From positions 124,001-188,000 of the forward strand of contig NZ_KZ679047.1 in the NCBI RefSeq assembly GCF_003024195.1: 64,000 bases of DNA. The letters run 5' to 3'. This document shows, in pieces, positions 8,029-16,047 of the stretch. Positions within the stretch are counted from its first letter, which is position 1, and each line of letters starts with the position of its first letter. Under the pieces are notes generated by a model, which was given only the letters and a program-made list of their open reading frames with translations, made no database searches and was not told the origin of the DNA. This DNA comes from Streptomyces dioscori. Its GTDB lineage: Bacteria; Actinomycetota; Actinomycetes; Streptomycetales; Streptomycetaceae. The position numbers were made by a program, and so were the translations under genes.

Positions 8029-9112
8029 TCTCGTAGCCGGCCGTCAGAACGGACAGGGCCTCGTTCAGGCCCGGCGGGCGCAGCATGCCCTGGGCCGAAC
8101 GGCCCGCCCACCCGGGGCCGCCTAGCACGACCATCGGATGCCTGCGCGCCCCTCGCACGCCCCACTGCGTGGCGGCGACGTGCCGGGCCAGGGGCAGGCT
8201 CGCCGTGGAACGGGCCTGGGCCCACAGGACGACGGCCGCGGGCCCGAGGCGCCGTACCGCCGCGGTGAGTGCTTCCGCCGGTACCGCCGCGCCGAACATC
8301 CTGGTGGGTATGCCGTGTTCCGTGAGGCCTGCGTTGAGGGCCTCCAGGGGCAGGGTGTGCTGCTCGCCGGGTACGCAGGCCAGGACCACGGGCCCCGGCG
8401 CGCCGTCCGGGACGGCCGTGCGCGAGACCGGCGTGACCCGGCGGAGCACGGTGGAGATGTGCCAGGACAGCATGTGTTCGACCTCTACGTAGCGGTCGCC
8501 CGACGACGCCCATTTGCGGCCGACGGCGTGCAGGGTCGGCACCATCACCTCCTCCCAGGCGACGGCGAGACCGTACCGCTGGACGGCGGAGGTCAGCTGG
8601 CCGTCCACGGCGGGGGCGTCGAGGCGTACGGCCGCCCTGGCCAGTCCACGGCACTCCTGGCGCACATCGCCGAGCGGCAGGGTGGCCGCCGCCTCCGAGC
8701 GCCGGCCGCCCCCGGACGGCAGGTCGTCGGCCCGAGAGGCTGCCGAGGACGCCGTCGGGGACACCGCCGAGAGCGGCGGGCCCTCCGCCGCCGGGGCCGT
8801 CCGGCGCTCGTGGACCGTCGCTTCGGCGCCTGCGTCGCGCGCGGCGCGTGCCGCCTCGGCTGGCGGCACCCCGGCCGACGTGAGCCGGCACATCGCCTCA
8901 AGCACCGCCACGTCCTGGGGGGTCCAGCGGCGGTGCCGTCCGTCGGCGCGGACCGCGGGGCCCAGTCCGTACCGGCGGTCCCACGAGCGCAGCGTGGTCG
9001 GCGACACCCCGAGACGGCGCGCGAGGCCCCCGGTCGTCATCCCCGTACCGACCGCCGCGGTCTCCTTCGTATCGGGCTCCGAGAGACCCGGCTCAGCCGT
9101 CGGCTCATCCAT
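8009..9112 (-). CDS. litR: LitR/CarH-type MerR regulator with cobalamin-binding domain
   Basis: The 367-residue protein has a MerR helix-turn-helix at residues 27-75 (GGLARRLGVSPTTLRSWDRR), a 75-residue Ala/Ser-rich linker, a B12-binding helical domain (160-225), and a Rossmann-like B12 domain (240-340). The lower-ligand motif is present as E250-x-H252 in CVPGEQHTLPLEALNAGL. The upper-face motif appears as W201 followed by E212-H213. Family members bind adenosylcobalamin in the dark, repress, and are released by light. It is divergent from an ECF sigma gene, the arrangement known for LitR/LitS in Streptomyces coelicolor carotenoid control. I chose the ATG at 9112; the frame continues upstream but would run into the divergent gene. 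Confidence 0.85.
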   Translation of the reverse strand: MDEPTAEPGLSEPDTKETAAVGTGMTTGGLARRLGVSPTTLRSWDRRYGLGPAVRADGRHRRWTPQDVAVLEAMCRLTSAGVPPAEAARAARDAGAEATVHERRTAPAAEGPPLSAVSPTASSAASRADDLPSGGGRRSEAAATLPLGDVRQECRGLARAAVRLDAPAVDGQLTSAVQRYGLAVAWEEVMVPTLHAVGRKWASSGDRYVEVEHMLSWHISTVLRRVTPVSRTAVPDGAPGPVVLACVPGEQHTLPLEALNAGLTEHGIPTRMFGAAVPAEALTAAVRRLGPAAVVLWAQARSTASLPLARHVAATQWGVRGARRHPMVVLGGPGWAGRSAQGMLRPPGLNEALSVLTAGYESGTPVG

Positions 9113-9236
9113 GGAGCGACTATACGACGCAGAATCGACGCGGTTTGAAGCCTTCGCCCCTTCGCTCCCAGGATGACCGCACCGAGCCGCCCCGCGCGGC
9201 CGGGACGCCGACGTCCGAGGCGAGGAGCCGTGAGCC

Positions 9237-9842
9237 ATGACCGGACAACCGATGCCCGCGCAGCTGTCCCGCCCCCGGCGGGTGCTTCTGGAGGAACCCC
9301 TCACCGACGAAGAGGTGGCCCGCGGCCTGGTGCGGGGCGACGAGGCCTGTCTCGCCGCCGCCCATGACAGGTGGTCCCCCCTGGTGCACACGCTCGCCCG
9401 GCGGGCGCTGGGCGACGACAGGGAGGCCGAGGACGTCACCCAGCAGGTGTTCCTGGGCATGTGGCGCGGCCGGCACGGCTACCGGCCCGAGCGCGGCGCG
9501 ATCGCCGGCTGGATCGTCGGCATCACCAAGCGCAAGATCGCCGACGCGCTCGCGGCCCGCACGCGCCGCGCCGAGCTGGTCGCCTCCGCGGGGGCCGTCC
9601 TGGTGCTCGCCGACCCTGTGGCGGAGCGGCCCGAGGCCGTGCTCGACCGGGTACTGGTGGGACGCGAGATGGCCAAGCTGCCCACCTCCCAGCAGCGGGT
9701 CCTGCGGCTCGCCTTCTACGAGGACCTCACCCAGACCCAGATCGCCCGGCGCACCGGCCTGCCGCTGGGGACCGTCAAGAGCCATGCCCGCCGTGGACTG
9801 CACCAGCTGAAACACGGACTGCGCCGCGAAGCGAGCGGCTGA
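9237..9842 (+). CDS. ECF RNA polymerase sigma factor divergent from litR
   Basis: The 201-residue protein has sigma region 2 (LARRALGDDREAEDVTQQVF and GAIAGWIVGITKRKIADALA) and region 4 (LPTSQQRVLRLAFYEDLTQT, then a helix-turn-helix QIARRTGLPLGTVKSHARRG). A GAGGAG ribosome-binding site precedes the ATG. It is divergent from the B12-regulator gene with 124 bases between, so it is probably the direct light-controlled target, in the role of LitS. No anti-sigma gene follows it; instead a hairpin with a T-run closes the unit. Whether it drives the photolyase or the SigK operon is inference. Confidence 0.9.
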   Translation: MTGQPMPAQLSRPRRVLLEEPLTDEEVARGLVRGDEACLAAAHDRWSPLVHTLARRALGDDREAEDVTQQVFLGMWRGRHGYRPERGAIAGWIVGITKRKIADALAARTRRAELVASAGAVLVLADPVAERPEAVLDRVLVGREMAKLPTSQQRVLRLAFYEDLTQTQIARRTGLPLGTVKSHARRGLHQLKHGLRREASG

Positions 9843-9864
9843 GGCGGGCGGCCGACATGACGGC

Positions 9865-9924
9865 CGTCGAACGGGTACACGGATGTCGTGATCCAGTTCG
9901 ACGCAAAAACGATGCAGCTTTTTT
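9865..9924 (+). terminator. Putative terminator after the first ECF sigma gene
   Basis: CGTCGAAC (9865-9872) pairs with GTTCGACG (9896-9903) across a 23-base loop. A short A-tract and then a run of six T (9919-9924) follow. It starts 23 bases after the stop codon. Confidence 0.5.
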
Positions 9925-10200
9925 CACGCCTTCACAAACCGGACCAACTTCGCTTCACTTCACGTCGCTTTCGTTTCGATCCACGCCTCTTTCGTTTCAG
10001 AACGTACCGATGTCGGTCCGGTGCATCCGTCCGCCACGCGGCGCCGGAAGAGCTGAGGACAAGGGGTGGCACGGTCCGGCACTTCGGGCCGCGGGCACGG
10101 GCAGCCGTGACGCCGCTCCTTCGGACCCTCCTCCCGGGGCAGTCGGCTGTCCCGGGAGGGGAGGCCGCCCCGGCGTTCGGCCCGCCGGAGCGGCCCAGCA

Positions 10201-10240
10201 GTCCGGGGCGCCGTCCAGGACCATCGACGGCGCCCCGGAC
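10201..10240. terminator. Strong hairpin with 15-bp perfect stem
   Basis: GTCCGGGGCGCCGTC pairs perfectly with GACGGCGCCCCGGAC around a 10-base loop. There is no T-run, which is common for Streptomyces terminators. It insulates the sigK promoter from upstream transcription. Confidence 0.7.
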
Positions 10241-10325
10241 TCGGGCTTCGGCCGACACGCCCCGGCGGACGGGCCGACGGGCGAGGACTGACGGGCGAGG
10301 GGGCGGACAGAAGATCCGCTCCTGA

Positions 10326-10354
10326 CCAATCCGCCGGCGCCCCGGCAACGGATT
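10326..10354 (+). promoter_or_regulatory. Putative SigK-type promoter of the sigK-rskA operon
   Basis: CCAATCC (10326-10332), a 16-base spacer, and CGGATT (10349-10354) lie 38 bases before the sigK start. The same elements with identical spacing precede the lipid operon at 17418-17446 in the other orientation. The pattern resembles the CCATCC / CCGAAT promoter reported for mycobacterial SigK, which suggests autoregulation. Confidence 0.6.
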
Positions 10355-10391
10355 CCAGCCGTACGAAGCTCGCCTCCCGGAGGACCCTCTC

Positions 10392-10976
10392 GTGAAAGAA
10401 GCCGTGCACATCGGCAAGAACCCCTCGGCGGAACCGGATCTGCAGGAGCTGATGGGCAGTGTCGCCCTCGGTGACCAGCAGGCCTTCGCCGGGCTCTACG
10501 ACGTCGTGGCGGGTCCCGTCATCGGCGTCGTGCGCGGCGTGCTGCGCGACCAGGCGCAGTCGGAGGAAGTGGCCCAGGAAGTACTGGTCGAGGTGTGGCG
10601 GTCCGCCGCCCGCTACCGGAGCGAACGCGGTTCGGTGATCAACTGGGTGCTCACGCTCGCCCACCAGCGAGCCGTCGACCGGGTCCGCTCGGTCGAGGCG
10701 TCCGCCGCACGTGAGCACAGGGCGGCCCTGCTCGACCACGCCCCCGAGTACGACGAGGTGACGGAACAGGTGGAAGCCCGGCTGGAGCGCGAACAGGTTC
10801 GACGCTGTCTGCGCACACTGACGGAACTGCAGCGCCAGTCGGTGACGCTCGCGTACTACCGCGGCATGACCTACCGCGAGGTGGCCGAGTCACTGGCACT
10901 GCCGCTCGGCACGGTGAAGACCCGGCTGCGCGACGGCCTCATCCGCATGCGTGACTGCCTGGGGGTGACCGCGTGA
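10392..10976 (+). CDS. sigK: SigK-like ECF sigma factor
   Basis: The 194-residue protein has sigma region 2 (RDQAQSEEVAQEVLVEVWRS and SVINWVLTLAHQRAVDRVRS) and region 4 (CLRTLTELQRQSVTLAYYRG and a helix-turn-helix with EVAESLALPLGTVKTRLRDG). It starts with GTG after an AGGAC-type site. Its GTGA stop/start overlap with the anti-sigma gene indicates translational coupling. The name follows the neighbours: an RskA-like anti-sigma, DUF1295, cyclopropane-synthase-like, DUF1365 and FAD oxidoreductase genes also accompany sigK in Mycobacterium tuberculosis. The functional link to redox or photo-oxidative signals is inferred. Confidence 0.85.
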   Translation: MKEAVHIGKNPSAEPDLQELMGSVALGDQQAFAGLYDVVAGPVIGVVRGVLRDQAQSEEVAQEVLVEVWRSAARYRSERGSVINWVLTLAHQRAVDRVRSVEASAAREHRAALLDHAPEYDEVTEQVEARLEREQVRRCLRTLTELQRQSVTLAYYRGMTYREVAESLALPLGTVKTRLRDGLIRMRDCLGVTA

Positions 10977-11725
10977 GCACGGTCGATCTGCACACATTGA
11001 CGGGCGCGTACGCGTTGCACGCGCTCTCCGACGACGAGCGCGGCGAGTTCGAACGGCACGCCGCGGACTGCGAGGCCTGCACGCAGGAGGCCCTCGAACT
11101 GAGCGAGACCGCGGCCCGGCTCGGTCTGGCGGTCTCCGCCGCCTCGCCCGCCGCGCTCAAGAGCAAGGTCATGCGGCGGATCACGACGGTCCGCCAGGAC
11201 AGCCCGCGCGTCGTGCCCCTGACCCGGCCCCCGGGCAGCGGCAGCCGGTCCCGCCGGCTCTCCCGGTGGGCGCTCGCCGCCTGTGTCGCCGGGGTGGCCG
11301 CGTTCGGCGGCACGACCGTGTGGCAGTACGACCGGGCGCAGGACGCGAACGAGCAGGCACGGCAGTCGGAGCAGCGTACGGACGCGATCGCGTCGGTGCT
11401 GGCCGCCTCCGACGCCAGGACGAAGAGCGCCGAACTGGCGGACGGGGCCCGCGGCACGGTCGTGGTCTCCAAGAGCCGTGACGAGGCGGTCTTCATCGCC
11501 GCGGGCATGGCGGCCCCGCCGAGCGGCAAGGTCTATCAGCTGTGGTTCAACGACGCGGGCACCATGCGGTCCGCCGGGCTGATGGACTCCCACCGGACGG
11601 CCGAGGCGGTCCTCCTGGAGGGGGCCGTGGACGAGGCGTCCGGCATGGGTATCACCGTCGAACCGGCCGGCGGCTCGGCCGAGCCGACCTCGGATCCCAT
11701 CGCCCTCATGACGTTCCCCGCCTGA
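10973..11725 (+). CDS. rskA: RskA-like membrane anti-sigma factor
   Basis: The 250-residue protein has an N-terminal anti-sigma domain with a zinc-type HxxxCxxC motif (RHAADCEACTQE, about residues 22-34). One transmembrane segment follows (RWALAACVAGVAAFGGTTVW, about 92-111), then a coiled-coil-like linker, and an extracytoplasmic RskA domain (GTVVVSKSRDEAVFIAAGMA, then KVYQLWFN). In the family this membrane protein holds SigK inactive until a redox or envelope signal triggers release, often by regulated proteolysis. It starts with a GTG that overlaps the sigK stop by 4 bases. The gene ends at a bidirectional terminator facing the lipid operon. Confidence 0.9.
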   Translation: MSTVDLHTLTGAYALHALSDDERGEFERHAADCEACTQEALELSETAARLGLAVSAASPAALKSKVMRRITTVRQDSPRVVPLTRPPGSGSRSRRLSRWALAACVAGVAAFGGTTVWQYDRAQDANEQARQSEQRTDAIASVLAASDARTKSAELADGARGTVVVSKSRDEAVFIAAGMAAPPSGKVYQLWFNDAGTMRSAGLMDSHRTAEAVLLEGAVDEASGMGITVEPAGGSAEPTSDPIALMTFPA

Positions 11726-11741
11726 CCGGAAGTCTCCCCGG

Positions 11742-11794
11742 AACCGACTGTGCCGTTCTCTCCCCGGCGGGGGAGGGAACGGCACAGTCAGTTG
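11742..11794. terminator. Bidirectional terminator between rskA and the lipid operon
   Basis: GACTGTGCCGTTC (11746-11758) pairs perfectly with GAACGGCACAGTC (11777-11789). Outer bases extend the stem to about 11742-11794 with one mismatch, and an inner CTCCCC/GGGGAG helix is possible. It sits between two convergent operons. Confidence 0.85.
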
Positions 11795-11838
11795 TGGACA
11801 GGTCCTCTGGAGGACATCAGGCGGGCATCAGGCGGGTG

Positions 11839-12645
11839 TCAGGCCCGCTTCTTCGGCGGTCGCGGGAAGAACCCGCTGGTCCTCGCCCGGTACTCGGCGA
11901 ATCCCGGACGCTCCGACATGTGCCGCTCCAGCATGGGCTTCCCGCTGCCGTTCATGAGCAGGAAGCTCATCACGAGGGGGGACACCACGGTCACCGCGGC
12001 GGCCACGCCCGAGTCGCAGACCAGCAGGAACAGGCCCCACCACACACAGAAGTCGCCGAAGTAGTTGGGGTGCCGGGTCCAGCTCCACAGACCGCGGTCC
12101 ATGATCTTTCCCCGGTTCGCGGGATCGGCCTTGAAGCGGGCGAGCTGGAAGTCGCCGACCGTCTCGAAGAACATCCCGAGCGCCCACAGCGCGACCCCGG
12201 CCCATACGAATCCGCTCAGCGATCCGGACACGTACTGCGCGGCCTGGACCGGCAGCGACACCAGCCAGACCAGGGCGCCCTGCAGCAGGTAGACCATGCG
12301 CAGCGCGTAGAGGTCGCGGTTGCCGGGAGCCTTGGCGAGCATCTTGTCGTAGCGCGGGTCCTCGCCGTGGCCCCGGCCGCGCCAGGCGATGTGCCCGGCG
12401 AGGCGCAGCCCCCACACCGCGGTCAGTACAGTGACCAGGAGGCGCCGCCCGTCGTCCCCCTCACCGGCGGACGCGAGGAACGACACGAGGGCGACGGCGG
12501 TGAAGCCGAGCCCCCAGGCCACGTCCACCACGCGGTGCATGCCCTTGCGGACGGCGACGGCGAACGTGACGAGCATGACGGTCAGCGCGGCCCCGGCCGC
12601 GAAGGCGAGGTTCTGGGCGAAGGCCGCCCAGGGGAACCCGTTCAT
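11839..12645 (-). CDS. DUF1295 membrane protein (steroid 5-alpha-reductase-like)
   Basis: The 268-residue integral membrane protein starts MNGFPWAAFAQNLAFAAGAA. It has about six hydrophobic segments and the C-terminal family signature WSWTRHPNYFGDFCVWWGLF, as in DUF1295 / isoprenylcysteine methyltransferase-fold proteins. Related domains reduce or methylate lipid-like substrates using NADPH or SAM bound near the HPNYFG motif. I chose ATG 12645 because it overlaps the upstream methyltransferase stop as ATGA; the longer frame upstream is a shadow. It is last in a five-gene coupled operon with lipid-modifying enzymes. The precise reaction is unknown; acting on a modified fatty acyl chain is inferred. 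Confidence 0.88.
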   Translation of the reverse strand: MNGFPWAAFAQNLAFAAGAALTVMLVTFAVAVRKGMHRVVDVAWGLGFTAVALVSFLASAGEGDDGRRLLVTVLTAVWGLRLAGHIAWRGRGHGEDPRYDKMLAKAPGNRDLYALRMVYLLQGALVWLVSLPVQAAQYVSGSLSGFVWAGVALWALGMFFETVGDFQLARFKADPANRGKIMDRGLWSWTRHPNYFGDFCVWWGLFLLVCDSGVAAAVTVVSPLVMSFLLMNGSGKPMLERHMSERPGFAEYRARTSGFFPRPPKKRA

Positions 12646-13952
12646 CGTGCGTCCAGGGCGGTGTACCAGGAGCGTTGCGAGGGCGGCATTCCACTGTCCC
12701 CGCCCGGTGCGGGACGGGTGCTGAGGATCTGGTCGACGCCCATGCGCCCCTCCTCGAACGCGAGGGCGGCGCCGACCATGTACAACCGCCACACCCGGGC
12801 GGTCTCCACGCCGACGAGGCGGACGAACGCGTCCCAGTTCTCCTCAAGGGTGCGGTGCCAGCCCTCGATCGTGCGGACGTAGTGCTCGCGCATCGACTCC
12901 ACGGACCGCACTTCGAGTCCGGCGTCCTCCAGCAGGCCGACCGTCTGCCCCATGGGCCGCATGTGCATGTCGGGCGCGATGTACGCCTCGATGAACTCGC
13001 CGCCGCCCGGGGCGTTGCTGCCACGCGACATCTGCTGGACGAGGACACGGCCGCGCGGTCGCACCATGCGGTGCAGGGCGGCGGCGAAGGCCGGGTACTC
13101 GGCGTCTCCCACGTGCTCGCCCATCTCGACGGTGGCGACCGCGTCGTAGGCGCCGCCCGTGATGTCGCGGTAGTCCTGGCACACCACGTCGACCTGGTGC
13201 TCCAGACCGCGCTCGCGGACCTGCTCCCTGATGTACGCGGCCTGTTCGCGGGCCAGGGTGACGGCGGTGACCTGCGCCTTGTGCTGTTCGGCGGCGTACA
13301 GGGTGAGGGAGCCCCAACCGCAGCCGATGTCGAGCAGCCGGGCGCCCGGGACGAGATCCAGCTTGCGGCAGATCAGTTCCAGCTTGGCCCGCTGGGCGTC
13401 GGCGTCGGTGAAGTCGGGCTCGTCGCTGCTCCAGTAGCCGCACGAGTACGCCATGGTCTCGTCGAGGAGCAGCCGGTAGAAGTCGTTCGACAGGTCGTAG
13501 TGGTGGCTGATGGCGGCCCGGTCGCGGGCCTTGCTGTGCAGTCCGCCCCGCAGACGTGCCTGGGAGGCGGGCGTGGCGGGCCGCGGGCCGACGGCTCCCA
13601 GCCGTACGGCGGTACCGGCCGCCCTGACCAGGTCGGCCGGGGTGAACCGGGGCGCGTCCACGCCCCGTTCACGTACGGCTGCCCAGATGGCCCGCAGGCC
13701 CTGGGCGAGGTCGCCCTCGACGTCGAGTTCGCCGGTGACGTAGGCCTGGGCCAGGCCCAGTTCGCCGGGCTGCCACAGCAGTCTGCGCAGGGCGCGCCGG
13801 GAGCGTACGACGACGACGGGGGCGTCGGCGGGACCGGTCTCGCTGCCGTCCCAGGCGCGCAGCCGGACCGGGAGACGGCCGCCGAGCGCGTCCTCGGCCA
13901 GCGCGGCGAGCCGGTGGGCGGCCCCGGGGCGGGCGGGGCGGGCGGTACTCAT
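12642..13952 (-). CDS. Cyclopropane-fatty-acyl-phospholipid synthase-like methyltransferase (second copy)
   Basis: The 436-residue protein has the SAM-binding motif ARLLDIGCGWGSLTLYAAEQ near residues 190-210. It also has the family elements KARDRAAISHHYDLSNDFYR, MAYSCGYW, and VATVEMGEHVGDAEYPAFAA. The C-terminal segment VWRLYMVGAALAFEEGRMGV is shared with UfaA1-like enzymes. Such proteins transfer a methyl group from SAM to the double bond of an unsaturated acyl chain, giving a cyclopropane or, with a reductase, a mid-chain methyl branch. It overlaps its neighbours by 4 bases at both ends. It is diverged from the adjacent paralogue, which suggests separate steps or substrates. Confidence 0.9.
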   Translation of the reverse strand: MSTARPARPGAAHRLAALAEDALGGRLPVRLRAWDGSETGPADAPVVVVRSRRALRRLLWQPGELGLAQAYVTGELDVEGDLAQGLRAIWAAVRERGVDAPRFTPADLVRAAGTAVRLGAVGPRPATPASQARLRGGLHSKARDRAAISHHYDLSNDFYRLLLDETMAYSCGYWSSDEPDFTDADAQRAKLELICRKLDLVPGARLLDIGCGWGSLTLYAAEQHKAQVTAVTLAREQAAYIREQVRERGLEHQVDVVCQDYRDITGGAYDAVATVEMGEHVGDAEYPAFAAALHRMVRPRGRVLVQQMSRGSNAPGGGEFIEAYIAPDMHMRPMGQTVGLLEDAGLEVRSVESMREHYVRTIEGWHRTLEENWDAFVRLVGVETARVWRLYMVGAALAFEEGRMGVDQILSTRPAPGGDSGMPPSQRSWYTALDAR

Positions 13953-15217
13953 CGGGACGGGTTCTCCTTCGTGAACAGGTAGTGCTGGACGTCGAGGTAG
14001 CCGGAGCGGAACCCGGCTTCCGAGTAGGACAGGTAGAAGGTCCACATCCGGCGGAAGGTCTCGTCGAAGCCGAGGGCCTCGACCTCGTCGGCGCGTTCGG
14101 TGAAGCGTTCGCGCCACAGGCGGAGGGTCTCGGCGTAGTGGGCGCCGTGCGCGTCGCGCCGGGTGACGGCCAGTTGTGTGTGGTCGCGGACGGTCTGCTC
14201 CACCGCTTCGACGGAGGGCACCTGGCCGCCGGGGAAGATGTACTTCTGGATCCAGGTGAAGGTGTGCCGGGCCGCCAGCATCCGCTCGTGCGGCATGGTG
14301 ATGGCCTGCAGTACGGCGCGTCCGCCGGGGGCCAGGCGGGCGTCGAGCGTACGGAAGTAGACGGGCCAGAACTCGACGCCGACCGCCTCGATCATCTCGA
14401 CGCTCACCACGGCGTCGTACGTCCCCGTGGCCTCGCGGTAGTCGCACAGCTCGACGGAGACCCGGTCGGCGTGCCCGGCCTCGCGGATGCGCTCGCGGGC
14501 CAGGTCGCGCTGTTCGCGGGAGAGGGTGAGGGAGGTGACGTGGGCTCCGCGGGCGGCGGCGCGCAGGGCCAGTTCGCCCCAGCCGGTGCCGATCTCAAGG
14601 AGCCGGGTGCCCTCGCCGACCTCGGCCAGGTCGAGCAGCCGGTCGATCTTGCGGTGCTGTGCGGTGGCCAGCAGCGGCCAGGTGGCGGGGAAGCCCCGGA
14701 AGAGGGCCGCCGAGTAGCTGAGGGTGTCGTCCAGGAAGAGCGCGAACAGGTCGTTGGACAGGTCGTAGTGGCGGCTGATGTTGTCGCGGGCGCCGCCGGG
14801 TGTGTTGCGCTGGGCGCCCGGCTGTTTGGGGGCCCACAGTCCGCGCAGTCTCTGGAGCGGCGCCGGGATCAGCTCCGCCAGGCTGCCGGCGAGCACGGTC
14901 AGGGCGGCGACCAGGTCGGGCGCGTCCCACTCCCCCGCCATGTAGGACTCGCCGAAGCCGATCAGTCCCCGGGTGCCGATACGGCGGTGGAACGCGTCCG
15001 GGTCGTGGATCTCGACGAGCGGTCCGCCCAGGCCCAACTGGGTCCCGTCGGGGAACCGCACGCGCAGCGGCAGGCGTTCGAGCGCTCGGCGCACCAGGGC
15101 CCGGGTGAGCGCGGTCCGGGCGCGCGAGGCGCCCGGCCGGTCGACCACGTCCGGCCAGAGCTCGGGGTTCACGTCCATGCGCCGTCCGGCGATGGAGCCG
15201 GGCTCCGCTGTCCTCAT
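13949..15217 (-). CDS. Cyclopropane-fatty-acyl-phospholipid synthase-like methyltransferase (first copy)
   Basis: The 422-residue protein carries NISRHYDLSNDLFALFLDDT, the SAM motif TRLLEIGTGWGELALRAAAR (about residues 195-215), and the active-site region VVSVEMIEAVGVEFWPVYFR with FTWIQKYIFPGGQ. The C-terminus is FRRMWTFYLSYSEAGFRSGY. These are close to canonical cyclopropane synthases. The N-terminal substrate-binding domain includes LGLGGPLVEIHDPDAFHRRI and GLIGFGESYMAGEWDAPDLV. The ATG at 15217 overlaps the upstream DUF1365 stop. It probably methylates membrane phospholipid acyl chains; which product forms cannot be told from sequence. Confidence 0.92.
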   Translation of the reverse strand: MRTAEPGSIAGRRMDVNPELWPDVVDRPGASRARTALTRALVRRALERLPLRVRFPDGTQLGLGGPLVEIHDPDAFHRRIGTRGLIGFGESYMAGEWDAPDLVAALTVLAGSLAELIPAPLQRLRGLWAPKQPGAQRNTPGGARDNISRHYDLSNDLFALFLDDTLSYSAALFRGFPATWPLLATAQHRKIDRLLDLAEVGEGTRLLEIGTGWGELALRAAARGAHVTSLTLSREQRDLARERIREAGHADRVSVELCDYREATGTYDAVVSVEMIEAVGVEFWPVYFRTLDARLAPGGRAVLQAITMPHERMLAARHTFTWIQKYIFPGGQVPSVEAVEQTVRDHTQLAVTRRDAHGAHYAETLRLWRERFTERADEVEALGFDETFRRMWTFYLSYSEAGFRSGYLDVQHYLFTKENPSR

Positions 15218-16047
15218 TCGGCACTCTCCTGGGATCGATGACGGGGGCGGGGCTGGACGGGCAGTCCCCGCAGGAAAAGGCGTATGCCGTGGAAGCGGAT
15301 GGCGGCCGAGACGACCGCGGTGGACCACGGGTGGCGCAGGGCCTCGCGCACCAGCGCGGCCCGGGTGGCGGGGCGGCGGGTGCCGCGGACGGTCGCGGTG
15401 AACGGCCGGCCGCCCTCGCGCTCCAGCCGCACGCTCAGGTCGAGGCGGTCGTCCGGCGCGGGCAGGCGCATGCGGTAGGCGCCGTCGACGGGGAAGAACG
15501 GCGAGACGTAGAACTCCTTGTCGGTGCGCGCCACTCCGGCCTCGTCCGGGGTCAGCAGATAGCTGTGCCGCTCCCCGTAGGTGTTGTGGACCTCGGCGAC
15601 GACACAGCGCAGTTCGCCCTGGGGGTCGTGGCACCAGTAGAGGCTGAGCGGGTTGAAGACATGCCCCAGTACGCGGGCGTGGGCGAGCATCACCACGGGC
15701 CCGCCGGCGAGGTGGACGCCGCGCGAGGCGAGGAAGCGGTCCAGGCCCGCGCGGATCGTCGGCGCGCCGCCGCCGAAGTGGTCGCGGGCGTCGAACCTGG
15801 CCAACGGACGCACATACCACGGCAGTTCGGGCGGCCGGTCGGGGTCGATGAGCCACAGATAGGTACGGTGGCGCATGGAGTACCGGGTCGGGGCCGTACG
15901 GACGTGGGTGACCGTGCACCGGTAGAGGGCGGGCGTGGCCGTGCCCGGATGGGCGGCGGGTATGCCGGGGTGCTGGGCCGGTTTGCCGGTGCCGGGGTGC
16001 GGGGCCGATGCGCCGGTGCCGGGTCGCGGGGCGGATGCGTGGGTCAC
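15214..16047 (-). CDS. DUF1365 protein with N-terminal PGTG-type repeats
   Basis: The core from about residue 38 (ALYRCTVTHVRTAPTRYSMR, then HRTYLWLIDPDRPPELP) and RVLGHVFNPLSLYWCHDPQG is typical DUF1365, a family constantly found with cyclopropane synthases and FAD oxidoreductases. The first 35 residues are four imperfect 8-9-residue repeats (RPGTGASAP, HPGTGKPAQ, HPGIPAA, HPGTATPAL). The GTG at 16047 overlaps the upstream stop as GTGA, so the extension is probably translated; a start nearer the core cannot be excluded. The biochemical role is unknown, but family context suggests a partner in fatty-acid modification such as furan or branched fatty acid formation. Confidence 0.85.
   Translation of the reverse strand: MTHASAPRPGTGASAPHPGTGKPAQHPGIPAAHPGTATPALYRCTVTHVRTAPTRYSMRHRTYLWLIDPDRPPELPWYVRPLARFDARDHFGGGAPTIRAGLDRFLASRGVHLAGGPVVMLAHARVLGHVFNPLSLYWCHDPQGELRCVVAEVHNTYGERHSYLLTPDEAGVARTDKEFYVSPFFPVDGAYRMRLPAPDDRLDLSVRLEREGGRPFTATVRGTRRPATRAALVREALRHPWSTAVVSAAIRFHGIRLFLRGLPVQPRPRHRSQESAE

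Larger units (their letters stand above)
9843..10391. other. 549-bp intergenic spacer with two terminators and the sigK promoter
   Basis: No convincing protein gene is visible; the longest frames cross a perfect terminator hairpin. The first part is unusually AT-rich for this genome, with a pyrimidine-rich stretch around 9945-10000 (CGCTTTCGTTTCG and CTCTTTCGTTTCAG). Features inside are a hairpin plus T-run near 9865-9924, a CTCCCGGG/CCCGGGAG stem at 10131-10158, a 15-bp-stem hairpin at 10201-10240, and the sigK promoter at 10326. A small RNA between the first and last terminators is possible. Confidence 0.5.

Noticed and set aside
9888..10325. A 145-codon frame in the spacer after the first ECF sigma gene
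   Set aside because: It runs through a perfect 15-bp terminator hairpin, is Arg/Pro/Ser-rich and has no ribosome-binding site.
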